This document shows, in pieces, positions 23,268 through 33,106 of a stretch of DNA of 64,000 nucleotides (its first letter is position 1; the number at the start of each line of letters is the position of its first letter). Source of the DNA: Cystobasidium ongulense (Eukaryota > Basidiomycota > Cystobasidiomycetes > Cystobasidiales > Cystobasidiaceae); contig BQUP01000009.1 of NCBI GenBank assembly GCA_022835595.1, forward strand, positions 914,512-978,511. The letters are read 5' to 3'. The notes under the pieces were generated by a model. That model did no database searches. It saw nothing but the letters and a program-made list of their open reading frames with translations, and was not told the origin of the DNA. Position numbers and translations under genes: made by a program.

Positions 23268-24684
23268 TACATAGCAAGTGCCTTGGTCGCCATCTGCAAC
23301 GCACCCTCCTTCGTGGCATTGCCTCCAATGAAGCCGCCCGCGTGCACGAATATACAGCCTGGAATACCCGACAAGTCGGACAATGCTTGATCGCGGATAC
23401 CTCTCCAGCTGTGGACACAGTTCTCGTCAGGGTGGGTTCCTCATTCGAAAGGTAATTGTCGCACTTACGCTTCTGGAAGAGCCTTTCGGCTAGTGAAGCT
23501 ATCGGGCGTGACAGGCACAGCTTGAATTCTCCATTTGCCGCCGGTCTCCTCTGGGTATAAGATATACAATGGCTTTTCCGCTTCAGGAATTTGTAATTCT
23601 TGCTCTAGAAGATGTAGATGTTCCTATATGTGGTATATCAGCATCGTCGGTAAGTGTGCACGAGGGCGCGTTCCCGAGCGTACCTTCCATGGAGCAAAGT
23701 TCTCGAATACAATCAGCTGTCCGCTGGGATCGTGTGTCTTGCGAGACTTGACTGCTTCTTCCACTAGAGATCGAGCAGGATACCAAGAGTTCATTGCTCT
23801 GCCTAAAGCGCTATAGAACTCTCCTCCGGCGAGAGCAGAGGCGACCTGGAACTTTTGCTGCGCAGTGTTGGGATGTAATTAGCTGATGGACCCTCTTTAC
23901 CAGGATGTGTGATTTGTCACCCACATCCAAGACACTGTCATCGAAAGCCTCGTTCCACGAGGGGTTGAGCTGTGCACACGAACATATCAGCCAACGCATG
24001 AAAACACAGTTTGCGAGAGATGGGTTGCACGCACGTGAGCTACGCGAGAGCTGAGATCAGTTCTGCTGCTGTACTTCGAGGGTGCGTCGGTGTCATATTG
24101 CGAGATACCATTGTCAATAGCATCGAGAGCTTCAATAAAGTTTTCGTAGATCTTCTTGTAGAGAACGGCAAGCATTGTCTGGTCGTCCTTATTTTGCATT
24201 TCTTGCTGGATCAAACGCTGGCCGTAGTGCTTGTAGACCAATCCGGCTGAGCTCAACTTGGTCTTGTGCTCTGAAGAGAACGTCTCCATGAATCCTCGCT
24301 GGTGATGGTCGTATCGCTTCTTTGCGTCGTCGTAGACTCCTCCTACATCGAGCACGATATCGCACTCGTCCAATTTGGCGTTGTCGCGGGTGCGGACGAG
24401 GTCTGAATGGTCACAAAGACGACTGGAGTGTTAGCATGTATTGATCTCCTCTCCTTGAGCATTAATGCCAACCCACCAGCATCTTTGTATTCAGGCAGCT
24501 TCCTGATCAAGTAGACAGCAAGAGCTTCGTCGGCCTGGACAGCCAGCACGCGCCCAGCACACACACAGCGTCAGTATGGATGCATTGATGCCATGACTGC
24601 AGCCCAACTCACATGGAAGGTGCCAGAGTGGGTGCCAATCACTTTTCCAGATTTTTGCCTCTTTGCCTCGCTGGGTGCGCTCAT
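23268..24684 (-). CDS. MYG1: MYG1 family (UPF0160) metal-dependent exonuclease-like protein
   Basis: MYG1 is a DHH-like 3'-5' RNA exonuclease found in nucleus/nucleolus and mitochondria in animals. The ATG at 24684 opens MSAPSEAKRQKSGKVIGTHS, then GTFH splices to ADEALAVYLIRKLPEYKDA, the family's GTHSGTFHADEAL motif. Next comes CDIVLDVGGVYDDAKKRYDHH and QRGFMETFS, with the metal-binding DHH-type motif, then a helical region with LDAIDNGISQYD. The C terminus shows GCIFVHAGGFIGGNATKEGA, typical of the family, and ends at the TAG at 23268. At least five short introns are needed. An in-frame upstream ATG at 24801 would add 39 residues rich in Arg, Lys and Leu (see findings). Confidence 0.9.
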
Positions 24685-24801
24685 CTTGCTGACGGATCTC
24701 AAGCTTTTCAGGGTATGGAACTCGAGTCTATGGCGTGCAGTATACAGCAGTATGTTTGCTGTTCGAATTGGTTTGTATAGGTGCAAAAGCAAGAAGCGCA
24801 T
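24685..24801 (-). other. In-frame upstream extension of MYG1 with presequence-like composition
   Basis: From the ATG at 24801 to the MYG1 ATG at 24684 the frame stays open for 39 codons, starting MRFLLLHLYKPIRTANILLY and ending SLRSVSK. It has eight Arg/Lys residues and one acidic residue, as expected of a mitochondrial targeting sequence. Whether transcripts include it cannot be seen here. Confidence 0.45.
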
Positions 24802-24893
24802 TGTAATGTGGCGAAATGACACATCCAGGCAAGCTCGAAAGTTGAAAATACGCGGCAACATGGAGATTACATGATAATTTGTGAGTATGAGTA

Positions 24894-26148
24894 CTACTTG
24901 GTCTTGGTTTGCAAATGGCTTCTGGATACCCTCTTCTGACTGCCAGCTCGGGCCAGCCATAAAATACTACACATCCCCAAGGTAGCAAGCTGTCCAAATG
25001 TCCAGCCAACAAACGCGCCCAGCACGCAAGGAACTGGCCATTTCTGCAAATACAGTGTCGCCTTAGTCAATCACACAGTTGGATCCTGCCAGAACGTCCT
25101 CACCTGCCACGGCTCCTCCCAATCCAGCCCTTCGGGAATCACGCCCAACATGCTGCCGACGATGGCGCCGTATGCAGGGAGGAGGAGCGCTATCTCGATG
25201 TCGCTTCGGGGTCTGTAGACACTTTTAGCGAGCGATGTGTCGCCAATGACGTGACACTCACTGGAAAGCTGCAAATAAGCGAGCCCATTTCGAACGAACG
25301 CTAGCTTGGTTCGATTTTTGTCCAAAAGGTGATCTTAATACGTGCAGAGGGGCGGTAAATGCTAGGATAGCGAGAAAGCACGAGAAGAGAGCGGTCTCTG
25401 TCACCAGTCTGTAGTGTGCAGTCGTTTGGGGGGATAGCGATGGTCGGTCAGTAACGAGGTCTGATTGAACGCGAATGTCAGGGACACGCACCTAGCTACC
25501 GGTGCACCCATTAGTATGGCGAGTATGAAGACGCAGACGGCTGCAAGAATTATACCAGCCAAGGTCTCGGGTACAGACTATGGCATAGAATAAGAAGAGT
25601 CTGCTCAGCAGGGTCCAATCCTGTATGAAACAGACACCTACAGACAGGTCGAGCCTTGACAAATCAACTTTGAGCAAGAGCTTATGCAGAGACGGGACGT
25701 CGTGCTTTGCGGGTACAGCTTGCCGCTCTTCTTGAACGCCATCCTGAACGCCTTCGCTATTCACCGTCGGCACATTCGGCTTCTCGGAGCGGTCTGACCA
25801 GAGCTTGAGCTGGATACCAAGGTACAGCTGGACAAGCAGCAGTCCGGCACTCGTCTTGAGCAGAGCAGTGTTGGTGCTGTAGACGAGAGGTCGCAGCAAC
25901 GCGCTGATGTGCAGGAGCGAGCTGGGTCTGCCGTGGAGCAGCAGGATGCAGTAGGCGACTGCGAGAACCTGGAGGAAGACCGCGGGGATGAACGAGCCTG
26001 GCGGGAGGCTGGATCGCAGGACGATGACCGACTTGGCGGGCTGAGAAGCTTCGCTGCTGCTCTGCTGCTGCTCGTCGTCCTCGTGCAGGCGCGCTTTTGC
26101 TGCTCGGCGCTGCTGCTGGGTCGAGGACGCCTGTCGGTTTTTGGGCAT
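24894..26148 (-). CDS. GPI11: PIG-F/GPI11 homologue, ethanolamine-phosphate transferase partner in GPI-anchor synthesis
   Basis: PIG-F (Gpi11) is an ER multispanning protein that stabilises the GPI ethanolamine-phosphate transferases. The ATG at 26148 opens MPKNRQASSTQQQRRAAKAR, a polar basic N terminus. Hydrophobic segments follow: FIPAVFLQVLAVAYCILLL, LLRPLVYSTNTALLKTSAGL, and after introns VCVFILAILMGAPVARLVTE and CFLAILAFTAPLHVL. The family signature near the end is ALLLPAYGAIVGSMLGVIPE, then GLDWEEPWQ|KWPVPCVLGAFVGW and LATLGMCS, with a lysine-rich tail ending QTKTK at 24894. About four introns keep frame. It lies tandem with MYG1 (gap about 90-210 bp depending on MYG1 start) and THOC5, all on the minus strand. 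Confidence 0.85.
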
Positions 26149-26464
26149 GATGGAGGAGCTGGCGTGCGGTGTGCAGGATGTTATGAGCTTGCTGCCATGT
26201 ATATGCCCATTGCTAGCTGGAATTGTCGACATCCAAGCAGAGCAGAGCAGAAAAGCAAGTGGATTCATGGACGAAGAATATCTTCTATAGGTCACGTGAC
26301 TGGCTATAGACAAGTTGGAATCGTAGACAGCGAAAGCTTGTGCGAGTCTATTACTTCAGAGAGATGCAGACTAGTAGAGACAACAACATGGAGGCCACAC
26401 ACTTGGGCCTCGAGACATAGACCGCCACGTCTACAGCAACGAACGCAGTCCACCAGAATCCTTG
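26149..26464. promoter_or_regulatory. Spacer: GPI11 promoter and THOC5 3' UTR
   Basis: About 316 bp between two tandem minus-strand genes. Open frames here run antisense to the GPI11 N terminus and look like shadows. No distinct element was seen. Confidence 0.45.
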
Positions 26465-27322
26465 TTACATTTTCGAAAACTTGTCCTGTATCGCTTTGGC
26501 GGACTGTAGGGTGTACGACACACGTCATGAGTGATGGAGTTTAGGAATCAATTAGAGCGAGACATCCTCCTCACCGCTATAAACTCGTCCAGCTGCTTCT
26601 CAAGCTGTTCCAGCGAGGACTTCCGCAGCTCGGTCTCTTTGATGACCTTTGTCTTGCTGGCGAGGAGAGCTCTCAGTTCTGTTTGTGCTCTGTGAAGAGT
26701 GATACAATAGCACGAATTCAGTACGAATCTGTAGTAACTCAATGAGTGCACTGGTAGAGGCGTCACTCACCGTTGCCGCTGGGCGACTTCATGCTTCAAG
26801 CGAGAGACCATCTGCTCGTGCGGGTCAGTGGGTATTGCTTGTTCTTCTATTGAATCGTGTTGAAGTTGCCGCAGCCACTCCTCCTCGTCTTCCATTGGGA
26901 GTTCCTGGTAGATGGAACTGGATATACATGGACATGATCAGCGTGAATGGCAAGGCCAGCCAGCAGTCAGCGTGAACCCACTCGTAGTCGTTGCATTTCT
27001 CAATCTCCCTGTACAGGTATCCAATCTCGTAGTTTCTGTTCTGCTGGGCGAGAAAGGCAGCGTCCATCCTGCTCCTCGTCTCTGCGACCTGCAGCCGGTC
27101 GTGCTTGTTCTCGACAGCGGTCTTCCTGGCGAGCTGACGTGCGTGAGCAAAGTGCTGGAGAGCGGAGGACAGGATCGTGTCTTGCTCGCTGCTGCTGTCG
27201 GTGGTGCTGGCATCGTTGACACCTTCTTGACGAGCATGGTGGAGGCGGACAGCGAGCTCGCGGAGTGCAGACGACGGGCTGGTGGATGCAGCACGCCCAG
27301 TATCCGCGCTGTCGACCTGCAT
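26465..27322 (-). CDS. THOC5: THOC5, THO/TREX mRNA-export complex subunit
   Basis: THOC5 is a coiled-coil subunit of the THO complex, linking transcription to mRNA export and 3'-end choice. The ATG at 27322 opens MQVDSADTGRAASTSPSS. The core is THOC5-like: YEIGYLYREIEKCNDY joins across an intron to SIYQELPMEDEEEWLRQL, then IPTDPHEQMVSRLKHEVAQR, a further intron, and AQTELRALLASKTKVIKETE, KSSLEQLEKQLDEFIA. A last intron (donor gtgagg, acceptor cctacag) adds SAKAIQDKFSKM and stop. At roughly 245 aa it covers only the N-terminal coiled-coil half of the animal protein, so it is a short form, as expected in fungi. It is divergent from CSTF2. Confidence 0.85.
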
Positions 27323-27447
27323 GTCTGCTTGCAGTCAGCCTCCGCGTCCAACACACTATTACTGATGATGGCGGTCAAAAGCAAAGAAAGAGCCAGCCTG
27401 TCGACATTCTGCTTCTTTGCCTTGCACCATCACCATCGACATCGACA
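27323..27447. promoter_or_regulatory. Compact divergent promoter THOC5 / CSTF2
   Basis: Only 125 bp separate the two start codons, so both 5' UTRs and both core promoters must lie here or overlap. It includes CAT-rich repeats (accatcaccatcgacatcgac) directly before the CSTF2 ATG. Confidence 0.7.
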
Positions 27448-28880
27448 ATGCAGTACGCGGGCATCACAAAGGTCGTCTTTGTGGGCAACCTGGTGGGCAG
27501 CCCTCGCTCGCTCTGCGCTCCTCCATCACGCTCGTTGCTCACTCTCTTGTCCAGCCCTACGACGCAACCGAGCAAGAGGTGCAAAAGGTCTTTGAAGTCG
27601 CGGGACCCGTAAAGTCGTTCCGCCATGTCTTTGACCGCGACAACAACAAGGCCAAGGGGTTTGGTGAGCTAGTGCATGCTGCTTCCATGGCTCTCCGCTG
27701 ACCGCTTCTCCCAGGCTTCTGCGAGTACTACGACGTCGACACCGCTGCGTCTGCAGTGAGGAACCTGAACGGCGTAGCAGAAGTCAGAGGAAGACTGCTG
27801 CGCGTGGATTTCGCTCAGCCAGACATCAAGGACATGCCGAAGGACCAGCGGGGTGCAAGGGACAAGTTTGGCTTGCCCCCGCTGCCTCCAGGCGTGATTC
27901 TTCCACCGGGCGTCAATCCTGCTGAACAGGTCCACAACAAGCTCTCGAATATCCAGCCAGAGCAGCTGCTTGATATCCTGCATCAGGTCAAGGTGGGCTA
28001 ATTTGGCACTTGCTACTTTGAACGGCCCGCTGACGTGGTCACTGGCAGGGCCTCATCATCAACTCCCCCGAGCAAGCAAGAGCTCTCCTTAGCCAAAATC
28101 CTCAACTCTGCTATGCCCTCTTCCAGTCCATGCTCATGCTTAATCTCGTAGATCCAAACGTTCTGCAGCGAATGATAGTGCCCGGCAGTTCTGGCAGCAA
28201 CAACGTCCCTCAGCCGATGGGACCGAGCAATTTGCAGGGCGCTCAGCAGCAAGGCGGTCCAGCTTCAAGCTATGGCGGGCCACCACAACAGCAACAAGGC
28301 CCTCTGCCTACAAGCTATGGCGGACCTCCAGTCCCTCCTCCTCAACAAGCTGGCGGTCCGCCTCGAGGCTACAATCAACCCCCTTCGCAATATGGCGGAC
28401 CATCTCAGCAACAAGCGCAAGGAGGAGGCTATCCTCCAATGCCAGGCAACTTCCCTATGCCGCCCCAGAGCAGTCATCAAGGTCAAGCACCACCTTCTCA
28501 GCCGCCCAGCTCGTACAACGCGCCTGCACCTTCTTCGTTCCCAGGAATGCCATCTTTCCCTCCCCAACCGCAAGGGTACGGAGGACCGCCTCAGACTGGA
28601 GGCTATGGCACACCTCCTCCAACGCAGCATCAACATCAGGGAGCGCCTTCTGCTGCAGCACCTCAGCAGCAGGGCGGGCCTTTGCCTACCAACCCAGAGC
28701 AACAAGCGCTCTTGCAGCAGGTGTTGAGCATGTCTCAACAGCAGATTGATCTCTTGCCGCCGGACCAACGGCAGACTGTCATGGCGATTGTAAGTGCTCA
28801 CTTTACTTTGCACATAGCTTTGTGCCATTCTGACGGGGTCTGTTTTCCTTTGTCCACAGCGGAACAGTGCTCGTCGATAG
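27448..28880 (+). CDS. CSTF2: CSTF2/Rna15, cleavage-stimulation factor RNA-binding subunit
   Basis: Binds the downstream or A-rich element of pre-mRNA during 3'-end cleavage and polyadenylation. Exon 1 (27448-27492) gives MQYAGITKVVFVGNL and splices to PYDATEQEVQKVFEVAGPVK. RNP2 is therefore VFVGNL and RNP1 is KGFG|FCEY, split by a second intron. The hinge follows with NKLSNIQPEQLLDILHQVK and, after an intron, GLIINSPEQARALLSQNPQL and CYALFQSMLMLNLVDP, the CstF77/symplekin-binding helices. A Gly/Pro/Gln-rich region with repeated YGGPPQQ-like units leads to the C-terminal helices (ALLQQVLSMSQQQIDLLPPD). A last intron joins to RNSARR and stop at 28880. The full domain set is present, at about 385 aa. 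Confidence 0.92.
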
Positions 28881-29398
28881 GAAGGGATGGGCTGGAAATC
28901 CTCTAGAAGGTCTGTTGCGCAGTGTAGGTGTAAAGTGAATGTCGTGTACACTAGTTTGGTAGCGTGCAACCAATAGTGCAAACAATGCGAAGTGGTCATT
29001 GAACACGGCATGTGTAGAGTAGAGTGAAACGTCGCCGTTGGCGCTTTGCTGGACGCTGGGTACGCATAAGTTGGACGGGTGCAGCATACGGAGTATTTCG
29101 TTGTTGCGACTTGTAGCCAGCTTTCGAGTACTCACCAACGGCGGCGTACTGCACGCTATCGTCCTGGCCAGAAGGACCCACCATTCTCATACACCAGTTC
29201 CATAGCCGCAAGGAATCCTGTCACATAACGTATACTTTAACTGAACAATTCAGTCACAATAAATCCATACTACCATTAGAAAGCTTAATGGTAGTATGGA
29301 TTTATTGTGACTGAATTGTTCAGTTAAAGTGAATTGACAATATTTTCTTATAGTTGATCGATATTTCCCTATTGTTCAGTTTAACTCCGCGTTCGCAG
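28881..29398. other. Intergenic with a 45-bp hairpin
   Basis: About 520 bp after CSTF2. The right half is AT-rich and holds the long inverted repeat at 29234-29330. Minus-strand open frames at 28803-29211 show nothing protein-like. I see no RNA gene of a known class. Confidence 0.5.
29234..29330. repeat. 45-bp perfect inverted repeat (hairpin), 7-base loop
   Basis: Left arm 29234-29278 (starts ACTTTAACTGAACAATTC, ends ACTACCATTA) and right arm 29286-29330 are exact reverse complements over 45 bases, separated by GAAAGCT. The centre contains an AAGCTT. No flanking direct duplication is obvious. A further copy of ATTGTTCAGTT from the outer arm occurs at about 29371-29381. Possible explanations are a fold-back element or MITE remnant, a replication-mediated palindrome, or an assembly/cloning artefact. 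Confidence 0.95.
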
Positions 29399-29935
29399 GA
29401 TGTCGCGTTGCTTTCGAGAGGCGACAGTCACAACGGCTTCCTTGCATCTGTCGTCGATGCAAATTCCTGCTTGCTCGCTTTCCTTTCCACTTATCTCGGT
29501 ATCGGAACACACTTGGAGATCATCCTCGGCAGTGAGTGACCGGCTGACTAATCTCCGACTCTGACAACGGTGATGAGCTAATCCGTGCTATAATAATCAA
29601 TCTTCTTCTCGTTTGATCTTCTTCTCATCAATCTTCCTCCGACTTGACTGCACATTGCAGACTGCACCCTCAACCACATCCACAAGATGGCCAGCAGGAC
29701 AAGCGTGCTTTCCCCCGATGTCGCGCCCATCCTCGTCTCGCTCGCTGTCCTTGCCGCCTACTCGATAGCGCCAGCTCTCTCGTATGGACGCCTCTCTCCG
29801 CCATTCTTCTTCACGGCAGCACTGGGCATGGCAGCTGCAGCTCTACGTCCTACGCTGGCTGTTGCGCTGGCTGCGTCGGCGAGCGGCGTCGCTGCTGCTT
29901 TGCTCTTGGTGCTGGACCAGATCGTAGGCGAATAA
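29399..29935 (+). CDS. Spliced membrane-protein ORF with unresolved 5' end
   Basis: An open exon at about 29399-29531 (after a gttcgcag acceptor) reads DVALLSRGDSHNGFLASVVD, then LLAFLSTYLGIGTHLEIILG. A gtgagt donor and a cattgcag acceptor join it in frame to NCTLNHIHKMASRTSVLSPD, followed by two hydrophobic stretches (PILVSLAVLAAYSIAPALSY and a long Ala/Leu/Val-rich one) and stop at 29935. There is no ATG in the first exon; the first in-frame ATG is at 29687, giving only 82 aa. Either an upstream exon lies near the hairpin, or the gene starts at 29687, or the 5' part is lost. The 3' end may also be spliced (gtaggc at about 29926). No family recognised. Confidence 0.4.
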
Positions 29936-30884
29936 TGCAAGCAAAGAAAGCAGGAAAGCTGAGTACAGTCATGTCGCACAGCACGGAGACTGCTATTACA
30001 GCGTCCTCGCAGGCAAGTCGTGGCCTCGACCAGGCATCCAGAGCGACCTCGGTAGGTCTGCAGTCGTGGATGAAAAGCTTTCTTCGTTCATCGCACTCAG
30101 TCCAAGCGCCTTTCTCTCTTTCTGCAGCCTACTACCAAAGATGCACGCAGTCGGCACACGCATTCTACTTTATGGTGGCTCTGAGGTGGGCAAGCAGACC
30201 GCCATCACTTGGTAGCACCGCACTCACGCTTTCCTGCCCTCTCTCCAGCTCCCTCTGGACTATTGCCTCGCTCGTGCGCCAAATTCAGTATCGCCCCACT
30301 TGACAAATCGCATCTGACACCATTCCTCTGCAGCTCGCATTGGCCCGCATAGTGCACACACGCACACGCAGAATAAAGATACACGACAGTCAAGACCTCG
30401 CAGAATCGACTTTCCGCGCTGCTGGCCCATCCAGCACCAACGCAGCGGATCAGCCTCAGCCACAGCCCTAATCGCCGATGGCACGAGCGCAACGACGCGC
30501 GAATAAATAAATCATCATTCAAATATTACTTAATTAGACAGCCGCAAGACCGTCGGATGACTTTGGTGTCTGTTCCATCTCACAGGCAGTCGCAAGGCTG
30601 TAATCCACCTCTGCAATCGTTTCTCCTAGGACCCGTCAATCAAACTCAACCGCTGAATAAGCCAGCTATGTATCGCCGCAATCGCAAAAGTCGGAAAATC
30701 CCCATGTAATATCAAGCTTCACTCTGCCTTCGTTCACTTTCCACACCTACTACTTCTCACTCCTTCAGTCAACTGTAATCTGAATAGAAATAGCAACGCA
30801 ATTATAGCAGTACAATATAATAGAAAGGTGAAAAAGTTATATATCGATAATTGTCCCAGGGACCGGTGCCCAAGTGATCTCCCG
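29936..30884. other. Gene-poor stretch
   Basis: About 950 bp. The left part (to about 30480) has fragmentary open frames on both strands without protein-like features. The right part (30480-30880) is AT-rich, consistent with 3' flanking sequence. I see no tRNA or other RNA gene. Confidence 0.4.
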
Positions 30885-31070
30885 CTAAATAGATGCAGAT
30901 ACGATTACTGGCGTCATTCTATCTTCCCATTGCACAGCTTGTCGATTCTTCGGTAACTGCGGGTCGGAAGGGGCATTCGGACCGTACAATTGGATAGCAT
31001 CGGCCGATTCTAAGAAGATGTGCTCCTCAATGTTTTGCGGCAAGATATTGATACAACGTGAAATACTGAT
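30885..31070 (-). other. Orphan 3'-exon-like open frame
   Basis: A minus-strand frame from an acceptor-like tatcag at about 31070 reads ISRCINILPQNIEEHIFLES, then YGPNAPSDPQLPKNRQAVQW and ends TPVIVSASI. It looks like the end of a real protein. It might be a further exon of the CMT1-like gene just upstream, or of an independent gene, but I found no frame-compatible donor of good quality. Confidence 0.3.
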
Positions 31071-31178
31071 ACAGTGTACGTGTGCCTTGTCCATTCACTC
31101 ATACTGCACCTATATGACGGCAAATCGTCCAGCTTTCATCTCCCAACTACTGCACTATGACACGATGGTTTGCACCAA

Positions 31179-33106
31179 TCAACCATTCTCCCATCCTCGA
31201 TCCACCGGCCGGGGTATCGGTGGACACCGCTCTGGAATTTGTAACCCAGCCCAGGTGCAGTAATCTTTCCGCCGTCCGGCTCTTTCGAAAATCCAGTCGA
31301 CAAACCAGAAAGGTGGTCCATGGCTCCAAATTTCTGTGGAACCGAAAAATGCGAAGAGTCGAAAACCAGTCAGAAGAGGCGCAGTCGGGCATACGAACAC
31401 TAAACTTACTCTGCCAAAACCTGACAAAAGGAATCTGTAGGATTGTGTTTCTCCACCGATACCAATTGAGGGAATACGCAACTTTGACAGCGGGATTCAT
31501 GACAATTCGAGGGGGTCTTTGCCCTTCTAAGCGTCTGTGTATGTCGTATGAAAAGAGGAACGCTTCACTGTGATCGCAAGCGTCCTTGTACGATGGACCG
31601 CGGAACTTGACGGGACTGGGGATTGCCGGGGAATGCAAGGTGTGTGCGTATGTGGCTATCAAGAGAAAACAGAATCGGTCAGGCCTGATTACCGCATGCA
31701 CATACATATGAACTGACCATTATCCATCATACGCCAGCCTCTCTTTGAAAGGTTCGTATGCTTTGGGATGATATTCCCTTCTGTCGTCGGGGCAATCTTG
31801 CGAATATGTGGTTGTGCAGGGAACGCAACGGCGCCATTCCAACAAGCGCCAACTTCGACGGGCACTTCTTGCTTGATGACTTTTATCGTCTCGGGGTCTT
31901 TTGCAAAAGGCCAGAAGGACCGCATGGGAGCGCCGCAGATGTCGCGGGCTACCCAGGTGTCGTACAAGCCTGGACACAGCACAAACATCAGTCAAGGTCG
32001 CCTTTACAGATCTGGGAGAACTACACACCAGCCTCGCCATAGTCGAAGGCACACGCCAGATCATAGTCTGGCGGAATATCATTACGGCCATCCAGTCTGG
32101 TAGCAAGCAGCCTGAAGATGCTCTGCCAAGAAAAGTAAATGTCGTTGAGAAAGATGATTTTGGTGAAGGCTTCTGCGTCGGCGAGGCGGACACTCTCGTT
32201 GTCGCTCTGCAATGGCTCTAATGCTTTATTGCGAACGCCTGCCAGGTAGGATATGCGTTCTGGCGATGTGCCGTATGGCCAGCTTCGGTCCGTGTTGACT
32301 TCCAGAGTGATCCTATGGGGGATGTTGAGGGAGGAGAGGAGGGTGTCAAAGTCGGCTAGGAGTGGTTTCGTGCGGTCCTTGCTGTTGGATTCAGCAATGG
32401 AGATGAAGACGTTGCTTTCGCCGACTGAAAGTCATGGTGTTAGCTGCATGTCTGCGTACCAGCAGGTATAGCGTATAATTCGCTCACGATTCTGACACAG
32501 CCGAACCAGTTCCGCCGACCATTCTCCGAAGACTTCTTCGTTGTTGTAGAGATTCGCTGCGATGAGGTATCGTTCAGGAATGAGAGGGTCGGATGGATGG
32601 AGGATGGGGAGCGGGATGCTTGCTTCGGTCGGCGGGAGTGCGTGTGTGATGATGGATATCGACAGAATGCTGGCGGCGAGGACGGTCAAGCGACGGGTGC
32701 GAGACCATTCCGAGGGGAGCCAGTTCCAGCGAGTCGGGGAAGAAGGTGATGATGAGGAGGATGTTGATGTGGAAATGTCGCTCCCTAGCAGCGGCTTGCT
32801 GTGCTCCGAGTTGCTGCTGTGATATCTTCTTGATAGTAGGATAGACTGTCCAGCATACTGGAGCAAGGCCGCCCACTGGAGGGCCGTCCAGGTCAAGAGG
32901 GCGACAACGAGGGAGAGCATCGCATGGACGGTTGTCGGGAACGGCCACACAAAGAAGAGTCCAGCCAGCCAGCCAAGCGACAAGACTGCGACGAGTGTTG
33001 CTGCTGGATGGCGTTCGAGGGCGCTGTTGTGACGGCGTGCCAGGACACCACGCGTGCGGCTCCGGCCGCTTGAGCCGGACCTGGACATGTTGATGGAGAC
33101 TGGCAT
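31179..33106 (-). CDS. CMT1/CAP59-family alpha-1,3-mannosyltransferase-like protein
   Basis: Related to Cryptococcus Cmt1 and Cap59, Golgi type II mannosyltransferase-family proteins. The ATG at 33106 opens MPVSINMSRSGSSGRSRTRG, basic and cytosolic, followed by hydrophobic membrane segments (LVAVLSLGWLAGLFFVWPFP and a further one). Conserved blocks: YLIAANLYNNEEVFGEWSAE; VFISIAESNSKDRTKPLLAD; KIIFLNDIYFSWQSIFRLLA; TRLDGRNDIPPDYDLACAFD; and, joined across an intron, YGEAG|LYDTWVARDICGAP, then EVGACWNGAVAFPA. Later exons give KFRGPSYKDACDHSEAFLFS, MNPAVKVAYS and GPPFWFVDWIFERAGRRKDY with CTWAGL. The stop is at 31179. Family assignment is secure; the acceptor glycan is unknown. Confidence 0.85.

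Noticed and set aside
25909-27612. Long + strand open frames opposite GPI11 and THOC5
   Set aside because: They are shadows of GC-rich coding sequence. The minus strand shows conserved families with consistent introns.
29926-29940. TAATG stop/start overlap suggesting a bicistronic gene
   Set aside because: The downstream frame has no protein-like features, and a gtaggc donor at the same place makes an intron as likely.
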